Under the pieces are notes generated by a model. The model saw only the letters and a program-made list of their open reading frames with translations. It was not told where the DNA came from and did no database searches. DNA of 39,708 bases from Planctomycetota bacterium (GTDB lineage: Bacteria; Planctomycetota; J058), in contig RFHU01000097.1 of NCBI GenBank assembly GCA_003695705.1, positions 1 through 39,708 of the forward strand, in the 5' to 3' direction. Made by a program: the position numbers and the translations under genes. Below, piece by piece: positions 38,566 through 39,708 of the stretch (position 1 is the stretch's first letter; every line of letters starts with the position of its first letter).

Positions 38566-39708
38566 TCAACGGCTTCGCCGCGGATGGCGTCCGGGGCGCG
38601 TTGGTTTGCGGCGGCGGTGGTGGCGGCCGCCCGGAGGCAAGGGCTGCAGGGCGGGCGGCGCCGCGCCGGGAGGCGGCCTGTAGAGCCGCTTCTCTGCCTC
38701 GGCGCGCAGGAGCACGTCGAGGGGGTCTTCGGCCCGGTGGACCCGCAAGGCCTCGATGGCGAAGCGCGGCGCGAAGGCTGCGCCGAGCAGGAGGCCGTCG
38801 CTCGTGGCTTCGATGCGCTCGAAGCGGCGGCCGAGGAGGCCCGATTCGGCCGTGAACACGCAGTGCCACAGCCCGGCGCCGCGTTCGGCGCTCTCCGCGG
38901 CGCGCAAGGTGGAGGCCTCCGTACGGGCGAGGAGGCCTTCGAGCGCGCGCAAGGGGGTCGCGGCGCCCGCTTCGGGGAGGGGGGCGGGAAGGCAGGCGAC
39001 GAGCTCCCAGCAACGCGCGAGGAGGCGCAGGCCGCCTGGGTCCGCGCGCCGGACGACATACAGTTCGTCCACCGGGTCCCAGGCGATCCAGTCGCTTGCC
39101 GGTTCGGGCAAGTGGATCGATCGGATCAGCTCGCGCATGTCGTTGGCGAAGGCGAAGGCGTCTCGCTCGGCCAAGAGGCGTTCTTCGGGGGAGCGGCGGC
39201 CGCAGGCGGCGAGATGCTCCTCGAGAGGGACCGCGCGGAGGCTGGAGACGAGCAGCCCGTGGGTGGGTCCGGGGAAGCGCGCGAGGAGCGAGAGCAAGGG
39301 AGCGGCCGCGCCCCATTCGGCGGGGGCGACGGGTCGCGGCGCGTTGCCCAGCAACGTCCGGAGGAGCGGCGTGGCGAGGAGGTCCTCGTCGAAGGGAGGC
39401 ACCGGGGAGGGGCTCGCGGGAGGCTCCTCGGCCTCCGGCGCCAACTCGCGCGCCTCCACCAACACGAACTCGAGGGGGCCCACCCGCAGGCGGGCCCCCC
39501 GCGGCAAGGGGACCCGCTCGCCGCGGGCCAGGGGGCGTTCGTCCACCCAGGTCCGACCTTCGCGGTCGAGGCCCAGGACCCAGGCGCGGCCCGCTGTCGC
39601 GTCCACGTCGACGCGGGCATGCTTGAAGGCGACACCCGCCCGGCGGAGGCAGAGGGTTCCCGAGCGGGCGGTGCCGATTCCGTTGGGGCCGGGGCGGAGG
39701 GGGTAGAC
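38566..39708 (-). CDS. FHA-domain protein, 5' end outside window
   Basis: The frame is open to the right edge of the window, so the N-terminus is missing. A GTG at 39606 is internal to the FHA domain and not the start. The first visible residues (VYPLRPGPNGIGTARSGTLC, LRRAGVAFKHARVDVD) contain degenerate GRS and SxxH signatures of FHA domains, continuing with RAWVLGLDREGRTWVDERPL and LRVGPLEFVLVEA. FHA domains bind phosphothreonine peptides. After a Pro/Glu linker, about 230 residues form an unrecognised helical domain (AFAFANDMRELIRSIHLPEP, WIAWDPVDELYVVRRADPGG). The C-terminus is a His/Arg-rich tail (GGRHHRRRKPTRPGRHPRRS). It could read signals of a kinase such as the one at 24785, but nothing in the sequence links them. 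It ends 22 nt from the convergent amidohydrolase stop. Confidence 0.82.
   Translation of the reverse strand, partial: VYPLRPGPNGIGTARSGTLCLRRAGVAFKHARVDVDATAGRAWVLGLDREGRTWVDERPLARGERVPLPRGARLRVGPLEFVLVEARELAPEAEEPPASPSPVPPFDEDLLATPLLRTLLGNAPRPVAPAEWGAAAPLLSLLARFPGPTHGLLVSSLRAVPLEEHLAACGRRSPEERLLAERDAFAFANDMRELIRSIHLPEPASDWIAWDPVDELYVVRRADPGGLRLLARCWELVACLPAPLPEAGAATPLRALEGLLARTEASTLRAAESAERGAGLWHCVFTAESGLLGRRFERIEATSDGLLLGAAFAPRFAIEALRVHRAEDPLDVLLRAEAEKRLYRPPPGAAPPALQPLPPGGRHHRRRKPTRPGRHPRRSR

Noticed and set aside
1..39708. tRNA genes, CRISPR arrays, insertion sequences, phage or defence modules
   Set aside because: I looked on both strands and saw no cloverleaf with a TTCRANNY arm, no spaced direct repeats, and no transposase, integrase, nuclease or toxin-antitoxin signature.

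Overview
The window is about 39.7 kb of very GC-rich bacterial DNA, densely coded on both strands, with many GTG/TTG starts and 4-nt start/stop overlaps. It is Gram-negative in character: a heptose epimerase for LPS core (hldD), a secretin, at least six predicted lipoproteins and several other exported proteins. The large membrane Ser/Thr kinase with an alpha-solenoid tail, the FHA protein, the TPR proteins and the Ala/Arg coiled-coil protein fit Planctomycetota best. Myxococcota or another GC-rich deep-branching phylum cannot be excluded from sequence alone. I see no tRNA, rRNA, CRISPR array, transposase or integrase.

Layout. 1-5.5 kb: the C-terminal part of a TPR protein (open at the left edge), a small membrane protein, a CAP/SCP lipoprotein, and a coupled pair of a Gfo/Idh/MocA oxidoreductase and a radical SAM enzyme with extra C-terminal cysteines. 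5.6-6.6 kb: hldD on the minus strand. 6.6-7.0 kb: an AT-richer control region with two Fur-box-like dyads. 7.0-18.2 kb: the core of the window, a ten-gene plus-strand operon for a type II secretion or type IV pilus-like machine (three pseudopilins, GspL/PilM-N-like, GspM/PilO-like, GspE ATPase, GspF, PilP/GspC-like, secretin, TPR lipoprotein). Most of its genes overlap by 4-14 nt.

18.2-24.6 kb: mostly single genes: a small Cys-rich protein, an alpha/beta hydrolase whose nucleophile Ser is Gly, an exported N-formylglutamate-amidohydrolase-like protein, a two-gene unit (membrane protein with an SPFH-like segment plus a YGSL/GGCT-like protein), a lipoprotein, an exported protein with a C-terminal aromatic residue, and a coiled-coil protein with a very basic tail. 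24.8-30.4 kb: the 1190-residue kinase, then a convergent exported coiled-coil protein.

30.7-39.7 kb: small Cys-rich/zinc-ribbon proteins (including an FmdB-type protein), two overlapping lipoprotein genes (one with HEAT repeats), a lipoprotein carrying a GspG-type pseudopilin head without the pilin helix, a probable frameshifted gene remnant, an exported HAD/LNS2-like protein lacking the nucleophile Asp, a D-aminoacylase-type amidohydrolase, and an FHA protein running off the right edge.

The most coherent biology is the secretion/pilus machine. Its unusual points are two pseudopilins without the usual Gly before the cleavage site, no visible minor pseudopilins H-K or prepilin peptidase, a TPR lipoprotein placed where a pilotin would be, possible iron control, and a remote lipoprotein with a pseudopilin head about 16 kb from the pseudopilin GspE/GspF genes. 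A second theme is enzyme folds that have lost their key nucleophile.
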